Shown in pieces: positions 53,961 through 62,373 of a stretch of DNA of 64,000 nucleotides (within the stretch, counting starts at the first letter, position 1; each line of letters opens with the position of its first letter). Below the pieces are notes generated by a model, which was not told the DNA's origin, ran no database searches, and saw nothing but the letters and a program-made list of their open reading frames with translations. The DNA is from Gammaproteobacteria bacterium (GTDB lineage: Bacteria > Pseudomonadota > Gammaproteobacteria > Steroidobacterales > Foliamicaceae). The stretch is from NCBI GenBank assembly GCA_009838035.1, contig VXSK01000029.1, forward strand, positions 1-64,000, in the 5' to 3' direction. The translations under genes were made by a program, and so were the position numbers.

Positions 53961-55343
53961 ATGAGCAAGAATCACCTTCCGGATTACTTTTCGGTCGCCG
54001 ACCCGGCGGGGCTGAGGCGCGAATACCCGCTGGGCGATGACTTCATGGCGCGGTTCGCCGGCATGGGCCGCGACGAGTTGCGGGCGATCCAGGAAGGGCG
54101 TTTCCGGCGCTGCCTGGAGCGCGCCTGGGCCACGCCCTTTTACCGCAGGCTGTGGGGGGAAGCGGGGCTGGAACCGGGCGACGTACGGAGCCTTGAGGAC
54201 CTTGAAAGGCTGCCGGTGTTCTCGAAGTCCGATCTCATGAGGAGCGTGGAGGCGAACCCGCCCTTCGGCGACTACCACGCGCATCGCGACGACGATCCAG
54301 GATCCGGCCCGGCCGGGCTCGTGATGCAAACCACCAGCGGCACGACCGGCGCGCCGCAGCCGATTTTCTTCGGGCCGCGAAGCCGCGAATTGCAGGCGCT
54401 GATGGTGGCGCGCGCCTGGATGCTGCAGGGCCTGAGGGCCGGCGACGTCGTGCATTCCAGTTACGCGCACGGAATGGTGAACGCCGGGCACTTCGTGCGC
54501 GAGGCCGCCCTGCACTACACCCGGGCGCTGCTGCTCTCGGCCGGCGCCGGGAACGAGACGCCTTCGGTCACCCAGGTGGGAAACATGGCGCGCTTCGGCG
54601 CCACCGTGCTGGTGGGCTTTGCCGACTACCTTCGCAAGCTGGCGGACACCGCGCGCAGCGGAGGGCTTAAGCCCGGGCGCGACATCCGGGTGCGAATGAT
54701 TTCCACCCACCTGGGCCTGATGCCGCGCGAGGAACTGGCCGAAGCCTGGGCGGCGGAGTCCGTTTACGACTGGTACGGCGTGGGCGACACCGGCCTGGTC
54801 GCCACCGAGGGGCCGGACCTCGACGGCATGCACGTCATGGAGGACGCCCACTTCCTGGAGATCCTCGACCCCGGCAGCCAGCGCCCGGCGGCCGACGGCG
54901 AAGCCGGCGAACTGGTCTGCACCTGCCTGTACAAGGACGACGCCTATCCCATCATCCGCTTCAACACGCGCGACATGAGCGCGCGGCTCGCCGGCAGCAA
55001 CGCGCTGGGACTGCCGTTCGACCGGATCGCCGGTTTCCTCGGACGCAGCGACAACATGGTGAAGTTCAAGGGCATCAACTTCTACCCGGAAGCGGCCGCC
55101 GCCGTGTTGGGCGAGCTGGAAGAATACGCGGGCGACTACGTATGTGTACGCGAGGGCGAACAACTCCACATCGAGATAGAAACGAACGATCCGCGGCTGC
55201 CGGGCCTGGCCGATCGCATCGGCGCGCTGATCCGCGAGCGGCTGGGCGTCCGGGTGCCGGTCAAGCTGCGCGAGCCGGGAGCGCTACGCGAACTCACCGG
55301 CTCCGAATCCCGCCAGAAACCCCGCCGCCTGATTACCCGCTGA
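53961..55343 (+). CDS. PaaK-like AMP-dependent acyl-CoA ligase
   Basis: The 460-residue protein belongs to the phenylacetate-CoA ligase branch of ANL enzymes. Landmarks are the RFRRCLERAWATPFYRRLW start block, the phosphate loop QTTSGTTGAPQPIFF near residue 120, DWYGVGDTG (position of the YGxSE-type motif, here with a Thr instead of Ser/Glu), and RDMSARL, then GRSDNMVKFKGINFYP leading into the C-terminal lid. It probably activates an aromatic or other carboxylic acid as CoA thioester. With the UbiD-like decarboxylase on the other side of the GOLPH3 gene it hints at aromatic-acid metabolism. Confidence 0.83.
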   Translation: MSKNHLPDYFSVADPAGLRREYPLGDDFMARFAGMGRDELRAIQEGRFRRCLERAWATPFYRRLWGEAGLEPGDVRSLEDLERLPVFSKSDLMRSVEANPPFGDYHAHRDDDPGSGPAGLVMQTTSGTTGAPQPIFFGPRSRELQALMVARAWMLQGLRAGDVVHSSYAHGMVNAGHFVREAALHYTRALLLSAGAGNETPSVTQVGNMARFGATVLVGFADYLRKLADTARSGGLKPGRDIRVRMISTHLGLMPREELAEAWAAESVYDWYGVGDTGLVATEGPDLDGMHVMEDAHFLEILDPGSQRPAADGEAGELVCTCLYKDDAYPIIRFNTRDMSARLAGSNALGLPFDRIAGFLGRSDNMVKFKGINFYPEAAAAVLGELEEYAGDYVCVREGEQLHIEIETNDPRLPGLADRIGALIRERLGVRVPVKLREPGALRELTGSESRQKPRRLITR

Positions 55344-55379
55344 TCGTAAATCTCAAGCCCTTCCACCGCGCCAGCTAAA

Positions 55380-55479
55380 GCCCTTCGTTCGTTCCCCTCC
55401 TCGTAGGAGCGTTGGAGCAGGACAGCGAGAATCGAGCCATGGATGGCGTCTCCAACGAGGAGGGGAACGAATGAAGGGC
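55380..55479. repeat. long inverted-repeat element C (core in reverse orientation)
   Basis: The left arm 55380-55404 and right arm 55455-55479 are 25 nt each, complementary with one mismatch (55387). The core 55405-55454, read on the minus strand, is GGAGACGCCATCCATGG, then CTCGATTCTCGCTG, then the shared CTCCAACGCTCC. It differs from core B by a single inserted A, which makes the internal hairpin GCCAT-CC-ATGGC symmetric. It lies between the convergent acyl-CoA ligase and CbiX-like genes, where termination is needed. Confidence 0.85.
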
Positions 55480-55498
55480 GAGGGAGCAGGAAAAGGCT

Positions 55499-56605
55499 TT
55501 AGTTGTGCAGCGCGGCGGCTTGTTGTTGGACGGTGGTTACGACCCATTCGGTGAAATTGGGGTGCTGCGACAGGCCTTTCTCGTTGAAGGTGTAGTCCAG
55601 GCCAATCAGGTCCTGCTTGATGTGGTGCTGCAACCCGTCCGCGGAGGACGCCGGCGACACGACGATCAGCTTTTTGCCCTTTCGTTGCGCCTGCTGCATC
55701 CAGCGTTTGAGTTGGCGCACATTGCCTTCGCGCACCGGCGGGATGGCGTCGTCCTGCAGGTTTATGGCTCGCACCTCGCTGATTCCGGTGGCGGCCTTCA
55801 CCTGTTCGGCAAGGCTCTCGATCACCGGCAGGTCGAGTTCGTTGTCGAAGTCGTCCTCGGGGCCGTGGGCGACCAGGAACAATGCCTCATTGGCGGGCTC
55901 CGTACTGATTTCCAGCGCGTGGTCGGACAGGATTTCGGCGATCAGCGGATGGTCGTCCATGTGCGGCGCGAAAACGAGCTTTGCGCCGGTTTCTATGGGT
56001 TTGACCGTCAGGTACGAAGACTCGTCGCGCCGGCCCAGGATGTACTCCCACTGCCGGGTCATGGAGTTATGGACGGTCGACGTGGTCTGCACCAGCACGA
56101 TGGTCCTGGCGCCGGCCGCTTCGAGATCGTCGATCGCCGCCTGCATGTGGGACGAGGTCATCATGGCCATGCCGTAGCCGATGGCCGTCGGATATTCGCC
56201 GGCGATGGCGCGCATGGAATCGGTCATGATCCTGTCGCCGGCCTCGCTGACGCCATGTGACAGTACCAGCACGCCGATTTCGCCCCTGATGTCGGCGTCG
56301 CTCACGTACCAGGTGTAGTTCTCGCCCATCTGCGCCACGTTGATGCGCAGTTCGTTGTCCGTCAGCAGTCCGTACAGGGCGATCTTTTCCTTCAGACCGG
56401 CGATCACGTCCTCGCTCAGCATGTCGCGCATGTCCATGCCCATGCGCCGGCGGCCCAGTTCGTCCGGCGGCGGCATCGGCATGTCGTGGCCCTGGTATCC
56501 GTGGGCGCGATGCATGCTGTGGTCCTCCTGCGCCTGTGCGGAAGCAAGGCCCACGCCGAGCACCACGGCGCCCAGGATCAGAACGTGAAATCGTCTAGGT
56601 TTCAT
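55499..56605 (-). CDS. exported CbiX-like (sirohydrochlorin chelatase fold) protein with a His/Met-rich N-terminus
   Basis: The 368-residue protein has a signal peptide (LILGAVVLGVGLASAQA) followed by a His/Met-rich segment, residues 29-62 (HSMHRAHGYQGHDMPMPP and then RRMGMDMRDM). Two CbiX/chelatase-like halves follow. The catalytic-type histidines are His117 in VLVLSHGVSEAG and His247 in LFLVAHGPEDD. CbiX enzymes insert Co or Ni into tetrapyrroles in the cytoplasm; an exported two-domain version with a metal-binding-like leader is unusual. ATG 56605 has GGGAGGA upstream and overlaps the ABC ATPase gene by 11 bp, so it is probably one operon with the transporter. Confidence 0.78.
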   Translation of the reverse strand: MKPRRFHVLILGAVVLGVGLASAQAQEDHSMHRAHGYQGHDMPMPPPDELGRRRMGMDMRDMLSEDVIAGLKEKIALYGLLTDNELRINVAQMGENYTWYVSDADIRGEIGVLVLSHGVSEAGDRIMTDSMRAIAGEYPTAIGYGMAMMTSSHMQAAIDDLEAAGARTIVLVQTTSTVHNSMTRQWEYILGRRDESSYLTVKPIETGAKLVFAPHMDDHPLIAEILSDHALEISTEPANEALFLVAHGPEDDFDNELDLPVIESLAEQVKAATGISEVRAINLQDDAIPPVREGNVRQLKRWMQQAQRKGKKLIVVSPASSADGLQHHIKQDLIGLDYTFNEKGLSQHPNFTEWVVTTVQQQAAALHN

Positions 56606-57308
56606 CTGGAAGTCCTCCCTTGAGATGCGGGGTTGACGGCGGACCGAGAAAACCGTCCTCGATTTCCGCCACCTGGTCGGCCCAGGCCAGCATCGCCTGG
56701 TCATGGGTCACCATGAGCGTGGCGACGCCATGCTCTCTGGTCTGTCTGGCCAGCAATTCAACCACTTCCCCGCCGCGGCTGTGGTCCAGCATGGAAGTCG
56801 GTTCGTCCACCAGCAGCAGCGACGGTTCGGTCATGAGGGCTCGCGCTATTCCGACCCGCTGACGTTCGCCGCCCGACATCTGGTCGGGACGGTGCGAGGC
56901 GCGGTGCGCGAGGCCCACTTCTTCGAGAAGCCGTCCGGCCCGTTCCCTGTGGGCCCCGTCCGGTTTGCGGCCGTTGATGTGAGCCATCAGCAGGAGCTGG
57001 TCCATGGCGGTCAACGCGGCGACCAGGTTGGACTGCTGGAAAATGAATCCGATGCGCTCGCGCCGCAGACGCGCGCGGTCGCGCTCCCCCAGCGCGGTCA
57101 GGTCCTGGCCTTCGATGGCGATGCGCCCGGAAGTGGGCGGCAGCAGGCCGCCGCAGACCGCCAGCAAGCTCGATTTCCCGGCCCCCGACGGTCCCATCAC
57201 GGCGCACAGCGCGCCCGCCTCGACGGTCAGCGAGACCTTGTTCAGGGCGGTGACCTGCTGGTCGCCGTCGCCGAGGACCAGCGAAACGGAGTCAACAGCG
57301 AGCGTCAT
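56595..57308 (-). CDS. ABC transporter ATP-binding protein (LolD/MacB-like)
   Basis: The 237-residue ATPase has Walker A GPSGAGKS (39-46), the Q-loop in IFQQSNLVAALTAMDQL, signature MSGGERQRVGIARAL, Walker B LLLVDEPTSMLD and the H-loop THDQAM. The LolD/MacB group works with FtsX-type permeases and does not import solutes. It overlaps both the permease gene (4 bp, at 57305-57308) and the CbiX-like gene. Together they form a probable three-gene operon whose substrate is unknown. Confidence 0.92.
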   Translation of the reverse strand: MTLAVDSVSLVLGDGDQQVTALNKVSLTVEAGALCAVMGPSGAGKSSLLAVCGGLLPPTSGRIAIEGQDLTALGERDRARLRRERIGFIFQQSNLVAALTAMDQLLLMAHINGRKPDGAHRERAGRLLEEVGLAHRASHRPDQMSGGERQRVGIARALMTEPSLLLVDEPTSMLDHSRGGEVVELLARQTREHGVATLMVTHDQAMLAWADQVAEIEDGFLGPPSTPHLKGGLPDET

Positions 57309-58444
57309 CGCAACTGTCCCAGCGCAATGATCGGATCGATTCGCGCAATCCTGCGCACCGCCAGGACCGCCCCCACCAGGCCGCCGCCGATGACCAGCGC
57401 GCCGGATATCAGCATGGCGCGGATATCGATGACATAGGGGATGTCCGTGCGTTCGACGATCAGGTCGCCAAGGCCGTAGCCGATACCCACGCCGCAGGTC
57501 ACGGCAACGGCCAGCAGCAGGAACACCTGCCCCAGGGCGTCCCGGACGAGATATCCCGTCGACGCGCCCAGCGCCTTGATCAGGCCGATCTCCTGGGTGC
57601 GCTGTATGGTCCAGATCGAGAAGAACGCGCCGATGATCAGCGTCGCGATGACCAGCAGAAAGCCCTGATTGATGCGCACCGAGTCCCGTTCGGCCTTGTA
57701 GCCGGTGGACGCCACAAACGACATCGGCTTGTCGAGCGCGACCGTGAACAGCTCCTCATCAACGGCAGCGATGTCCGTTGTTTCCTCAAGCTGCAGGGCC
57801 ACCACGGTGGCGAAGTCGTAGAGGATGTCCGGTAAAGACTCGCCTTCCGGCGGCCCTCCCGGCGGACCTTAGGACGCTTCGGCCCAGAGGCGGAACGGCG
57901 CATACACGATGGGCGTGTGGGCGATGTTGTTGTGGGCGTCGAGCAGCCCCACCACCTTGAGTTCGGTCAGCACGCGGTCGAGCACGATGGTGTCGCCGAT
58001 CTCCACGTTGTTTTCCGCCACCAGCATGCGGCTGACCACCACGCCATACGGATCGTCGCCTATGGGCCGGCCGATGTCGGAGCCGGGGTCGATGAACGAA
58101 CCCGGCTCCATCCCCCAGAGCGCCAGGGTGACCGGCTCGCCCTTCGAGGTGCGGGCGTTGAACATCGTGTTGCCCAGCGGAGTCGACGTCATCACTCCGG
58201 GCCGATCCGCCCAGCCTTCCCACATCGCCCGCTCCACCATGCTGTTGGACCAGGTGGGCTTGTCGTCGTATTCGAACGCGAGGTGGGTGATGGGCAGCGC
58301 GCGGATGCCGGAAATGTTGCGATCGACCAGGCCGCTGGACAGGCCCGTCAGCAGCACCATCATCAGGGCCATCATGACGATGACCACGGCCATGAGCAGA
58401 AAGCGGCCCCTGGCGAAAAGGAGATCCCTGAGCGCGAGAAACAT
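57305..58444 (-). pseudogene. FtsX-type ABC transporter permease interrupted by an in-frame TAA
   Basis: The reading frame from ATG 58444 encodes an N-terminal membrane segment (FLLMAVVIVMMALMMVLLTG) and a periplasmic domain. At codon 192 it meets a TAA (57869-57871) just after FRLWAEAS. The same frame continues without shift through GPPGGPPEGESLPDILYD to three further membrane segments and ends IIALGQLR at 57305, total 380 codons, which is the normal permease length. So one substitution separates two halves of one gene. It may be a true nonsense mutation, a sequence error, or a read-through site. Function, if read through, would be export or lipoprotein-type transport with the adjacent ATPase. 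Confidence 0.82.
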
Positions 58445-58496
58445 GGAAGGCTGATTCTACCGACGCGCAAGAGCTTGTTGCTTGCTGCTGGCCCTC

Positions 58497-58592
58497 GCCT
58501 TTTCTCACGCCCCCTTTTTGAGAGGCGCCGTCCTGGCTCGATTCTCGCTGTCCATGCTTCAACGCTCTCCAAAAGGGGGCGTGAGAAAAGGC
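58497..58592. repeat. long inverted-repeat element D (core in forward orientation)
   Basis: The 22-nt arms 58497-58518 and 58571-58592 are perfectly complementary (left arm begins GCCTTTTCTCACGCCCCC). The core 58519-58570 carries GCGCCGTCCTGGCTCGATTC, then TCGCTGTCC and CAACGCTCTCC. Unlike the other copies it lies in a divergent gap, between the permease start and the S46 peptidase start (58445-58625), so simple transcription termination does not explain its location. It may overlap promoters of both genes. Confidence 0.85.
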
Positions 58593-58625
58593 TATAGTTG
58601 CTGACCGCTCAAGAGGTATCTGAAT

Positions 58626-60809
58626 ATGAGAAAGCACAGTCGCATTCGCGCCGCCTTGTACTGCTTGTTTTTTGCCTTCACTGTTTCCGGAACCGTAGCG
58701 TATGCCAAGGAAGGCATGTTCACGCCGGAGCAGATTCCGGGCATCGCGGGGGATCTGCGTGACACGGGACTGAATCTGGACCCGGCAACGCTGGCCGATC
58801 TGACCGCGTTCCCGATGGGGGCGGTCATCTCGCTGGGCGGCTGCACCGCCTCGTTCGTGTCGCCGAATGGCCTGGTGGTCACCAACCATCATTGCGCGCG
58901 CGGTTCGGTTCAGTTCAACTCCACCAGCGAGAACAACTACCTCGAGAACGGCTTCCTCGCCGCCTCCCTGGCCGAAGAGCTCCCGGCCGCTCCCGGGTCG
59001 CGCGTGTATGTCACCCTGCAGGTCGACGACGTCACCGAGCGGGTGACCGGCGGACTGGACCCCGCGCTGGCGCCGCGCGAGCGTTTCACGCAGATCGAGC
59101 AACGCCGCAAGGCCATGATCGGCGAATGCGAGTCGGAACCCGGCTATCGCTGTCAGGCCGCATCGTTTTTCGGCGGGCTGCAGTACAAGCTGATCAAGCG
59201 CCTGGAGATTCGCGACGTGCGCATCGTATATTCGCCGGCCGACGCCATCGGCAAGTATGGCGGCGACATCGACAACTGGCGCTGGCCGCGTCATACCGGC
59301 GACTTCGCTTTCTACCGCGCCTACGTGGGCCCGGACGGGCAACCGGCGGACTACGCCGAAGAAAACGTGCCCTATTCGCCGCCGCATATTCTCGAGGTGT
59401 CCGCCTCCGGTCTTGAGGACGGCGATTTCGTGATGGCCATAGGTTACCCGGGAAGCACTTCCCGCTACGCCCGGCTCGCCTCCGTGAGGCAGACCTTCGA
59501 TTGGCAGTATCCCGAGTTCGTCCGCTTTTTCTCCGACTGGATAGCAACGATCGAGACCGCCGCGCCGCAGGGCAGCGAAGCCCGCATTCGCTACGCCTCG
59601 AGATTGGCGCAGCTCAACAATGTGCTGAAGAACCTCGGGGGCCAGATCGACGGGGCGCGCCGCAACGACCTGGTCGGCCGCCGGGCGCAAAGGGAAGCGG
59701 AACTGAACGATTGGATCGCGGCCGACCCGCACCGGATGATGCTGGGGCAGGCCATCGAGGAGCTGGACGCGCTTTCCGAGGAACGGGCGGCGGAGGCCAG
59801 ACGCAGCTATTGGTACGGCAACGCGCTGCGGCCGCAGCTTTTGGGCGCGGCGCAACGCCTGTACCGCCTGGCGCACGAGCGCACCAAGCCGGACGCGGCG
59901 CGCGAGAGCGGTTACCAGGAACGCGACATGGCGATGTTCCGCCAGCGGATGAGCGTGATCGACCGCCGCTTTGACCCGGCGGTGGACAAGGCCGAATGGA
60001 TGCTGTTTCTCAAGGGCTATCTGGCCCAGCCGGCGGACATGCGCATCGAGGCGCTGGACGAAGCCATGGGCCTCTCACCCGAATTGAGCGACGGGGAACT
60101 GTCGAAAAAGCTCGACGGGTACTACGAAAATACGGTCCTGAACAACCTGGATACGCGCCTGGCGCTCATGGACGCGTCGCCCGAAGAGCTTGACAGCCAT
60201 GCGGGTCCCTTCATTCGACTGGCGGCGGCGTTGCACGAAACGCAGATGGCGCGGGATGAGGCCGCCAAGGTCCGCAGCGGACACGCCAACCTGCTCAACC
60301 CGCAGTACATGCGCGCGATCATCAACTGGCAGCAGTCGCGGGGCCATGCCGCCTACCCGGACGCAAACTCCACGCTGCGGATGACCTACGGCACGGTAAT
60401 GGGCGGTTCGCCGGCCGACGGACTCCTGTACGAGCCGTTCACGCGCCTTGAGGGCATCCTGCAGAAGGACACGGGCGAGGAACCGTTCAACTCGCCGGCC
60501 GCGCAACTCGACCTGATCCGCGCGGGCGACTACGGCGACTACTACCTGGATTCCATCGGCTCCGTGCCGGTAAATTTCCTCACCGATCTCGACTCCACCG
60601 GCGGCAATTCCGGCTCGGCCACGCTGGACGCCGACGGCAAGCTGGTGGGGCTGCTGTTCGACGGCACCCTGGAGAGCGTCAATTCGGACTGGGACTTCGA
60701 CCCGGACATCACGCGCACGATCCACGTCGACACGCGCTACATGCTCTGGGTCATGGAAAAAATCGACGGCGCCCAGGCGCTGATCGACGAAATGACCATC
60801 GTCCGCTGA
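58626..60809 (+). CDS. S46 family serine dipeptidyl-peptidase (DPP7/DPP11-like), exported
   Basis: The 727-residue protein has a signal peptide (LYCLFFAFTVSGTVAYA). The S46 chymotrypsin-like domain has the catalytic His in TNHHCARGS (88-91), Asp in DIDNWRWPRHTGDF and Ser662 in STGGNSGSATLD, with the family-specific helical insertion between. Peptidases of this family remove dipeptides from oligopeptides in the periplasm. The size and motif order are full length. Ribosome site AGAGG precedes ATG 58626. It is followed 70 bp later by the ATP-grasp gene. Confidence 0.92.
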   Translation: MRKHSRIRAALYCLFFAFTVSGTVAYAKEGMFTPEQIPGIAGDLRDTGLNLDPATLADLTAFPMGAVISLGGCTASFVSPNGLVVTNHHCARGSVQFNSTSENNYLENGFLAASLAEELPAAPGSRVYVTLQVDDVTERVTGGLDPALAPRERFTQIEQRRKAMIGECESEPGYRCQAASFFGGLQYKLIKRLEIRDVRIVYSPADAIGKYGGDIDNWRWPRHTGDFAFYRAYVGPDGQPADYAEENVPYSPPHILEVSASGLEDGDFVMAIGYPGSTSRYARLASVRQTFDWQYPEFVRFFSDWIATIETAAPQGSEARIRYASRLAQLNNVLKNLGGQIDGARRNDLVGRRAQREAELNDWIAADPHRMMLGQAIEELDALSEERAAEARRSYWYGNALRPQLLGAAQRLYRLAHERTKPDAARESGYQERDMAMFRQRMSVIDRRFDPAVDKAEWMLFLKGYLAQPADMRIEALDEAMGLSPELSDGELSKKLDGYYENTVLNNLDTRLALMDASPEELDSHAGPFIRLAAALHETQMARDEAAKVRSGHANLLNPQYMRAIINWQQSRGHAAYPDANSTLRMTYGTVMGGSPADGLLYEPFTRLEGILQKDTGEEPFNSPAAQLDLIRAGDYGDYYLDSIGSVPVNFLTDLDSTGGNSGSATLDADGKLVGLLFDGTLESVNSDWDFDPDITRTIHVDTRYMLWVMEKIDGAQALIDEMTIVR

Positions 60810-60879
60810 TCCCGGCCCGCGTTCTCCGGAACAAGGCTCAACCAGCTCCCCGCCCGCCGGGGGCGGCTACAATGCCGGC

Positions 60880-62367
60880 ATGCCGGGAGGGCGGCAACTT
60901 GACGGTGGCGGCGAACAGACATCGGCCAAGTCGCCGCTGTTCGCGAACTACGAGATTCGCCCCGAGTTCTACGACGAGATGTTCGACGGCGACGGCACGC
61001 CGCGCGCGCATTGCCGGAAGCTCTACGAAACGCTCAACCGGATGCCGGCTGAGGACATCGCCGCGATGCAGGAACTGGCCGAGCGCTCTTTCCTGCATCA
61101 GGGGATCACCTTTGCCGTGTACGGCGAACAGGGGGCCCAGGAGCGGATCATTCCGATTGATTTTCTGCCCCGGCTGATCGCGGCCGCGGAGTGGGATTTC
61201 ATCGAGCGCGGACTGAAGCAGCGGCTCAAGGCGTTGAATCTGTTCCTGGCCGACGTGTACGGCCCTGGCAGGATCCTGTCCGACGGCATTGCGCCCGTGG
61301 ACCTGGTGCGCGGCTGCCCGCAATACCGCATCGAAATGCGCGGCGTCGAGGCCCCGCACGGCGTGTACGTGGCATTGTGCGGCACCGACCTGGTGCGAAC
61401 CAATGAAGGTTTCAAAGTGCTGGAGGACAACCTGAGGGTTCCTTCCGGCGTGTCCTACATGCTGGCCAACCGGCGCGCGCTCAAGGGCAGCCTGCGCGGC
61501 GTATTCCGCCGCCACCACGTTCGCGGCATCGGGCATTACGGGCAGCTGCTGCGAATGACGCTTGAAGAGCTTGCGCCAAAAGGCGTGTCCGATCCCTGTA
61601 TTGTTCTGCTTACGCCCGGAGTCCATAACGCGGCCTTCTACGAGCACATGTTCCTGGCCCAGGAAATGGGCGTGGAGCTGGTGCAGGGCAGCGACCTCGT
61701 CGTTCACAAGGGATTCGTGCATATGCGCACCACCGCCGGACTGAAGCGGGTGGACGTGATCTATCGCCGCATCGACGACGATTTCATCGACCCGCTGGCG
61801 TTTCGCGCCGATTCGCAAATCGGCGCTCCGGGGCTGTTCTACGCCTACCGCCTCGGCAACGTCACGCTGGCCAACGCGCCGGGCACGGGCGTGGCCGACG
61901 ACAAGAGCGTGTACGCCTACGTGCCGGAAATGATTCGTTACTACCTGGGCGAGGAACCGCTGCTGGCCAACGTCGAGACTCACCTGTGCCGCGATCCGGA
62001 AGCGCTGGCCTATACGCTGGACAATCTGGACAAGCTGGTGGTGAAGATGGTGGGCGAATCTGGCGGCTACGGGATGCTGGTGGGTCCTCACGCCACGCCG
62101 GAGGAACGAAACGACTACGCAAGGGAACTCCGCAGGAATCCGTCGAACTTCATCGCGCAGCCCACGCTCGACCTGTCGGTCTCGCCTTGCCTGGCCGAGG
62201 GGGGCGCGGCGCCGAGGCATGTCGATCTGCGGCCCTTCGTTCTTCGGGGCCGGAAAACGAGGCTGGCCCCCGGGGCCTTCTGCCGGGTGGCGCTCACTCC
62301 GGGTTCGCTGGTCGTGAATTCGAGCCAGGGCGGCGGCGGCAAGGACCTCTGGGTGCTCTCGGAATAA
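60880..62367 (+). CDS. circularly permuted ATP-grasp protein
   Basis: The 495-residue protein is of the circularly permuted ATP-grasp type 2 group (CP_ATPgrasp), known from peptide-bond-forming or ligase-like proteins that occur with alpha-E and transglutaminase genes. Visible are NYEIRPEFYDEMFDGDGTPR, FLADVYGPGRILSDG, VDVIYRRIDDDFIDPL near residue 290, and NVETHLCRDPEALAYTLDNL. The reaction is not firmly known for this set. It is the first gene of a three-gene unit (60880-64000). Confidence 0.87.
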   Translation: MPGGRQLDGGGEQTSAKSPLFANYEIRPEFYDEMFDGDGTPRAHCRKLYETLNRMPAEDIAAMQELAERSFLHQGITFAVYGEQGAQERIIPIDFLPRLIAAAEWDFIERGLKQRLKALNLFLADVYGPGRILSDGIAPVDLVRGCPQYRIEMRGVEAPHGVYVALCGTDLVRTNEGFKVLEDNLRVPSGVSYMLANRRALKGSLRGVFRRHHVRGIGHYGQLLRMTLEELAPKGVSDPCIVLLTPGVHNAAFYEHMFLAQEMGVELVQGSDLVVHKGFVHMRTTAGLKRVDVIYRRIDDDFIDPLAFRADSQIGAPGLFYAYRLGNVTLANAPGTGVADDKSVYAYVPEMIRYYLGEEPLLANVETHLCRDPEALAYTLDNLDKLVVKMVGESGGYGMLVGPHATPEERNDYARELRRNPSNFIAQPTLDLSVSPCLAEGGAAPRHVDLRPFVLRGRKTRLAPGAFCRVALTPGSLVVNSSQGGGGKDLWVLSE

Positions 62368-62373
62368 CGCCGT

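Noticed and set aside
57305..58444. The permease region as two separate genes
   Set aside because: Both parts are in the same frame, the downstream part has no good start, and together they give exactly one permease.
4812..58592. The inverted-repeat elements as integron attC sites or CRISPR repeats
   Set aside because: No integrase or cas genes, no cassette-like gene order, copies are kilobases apart, and the attC core-site sequences are not evident.
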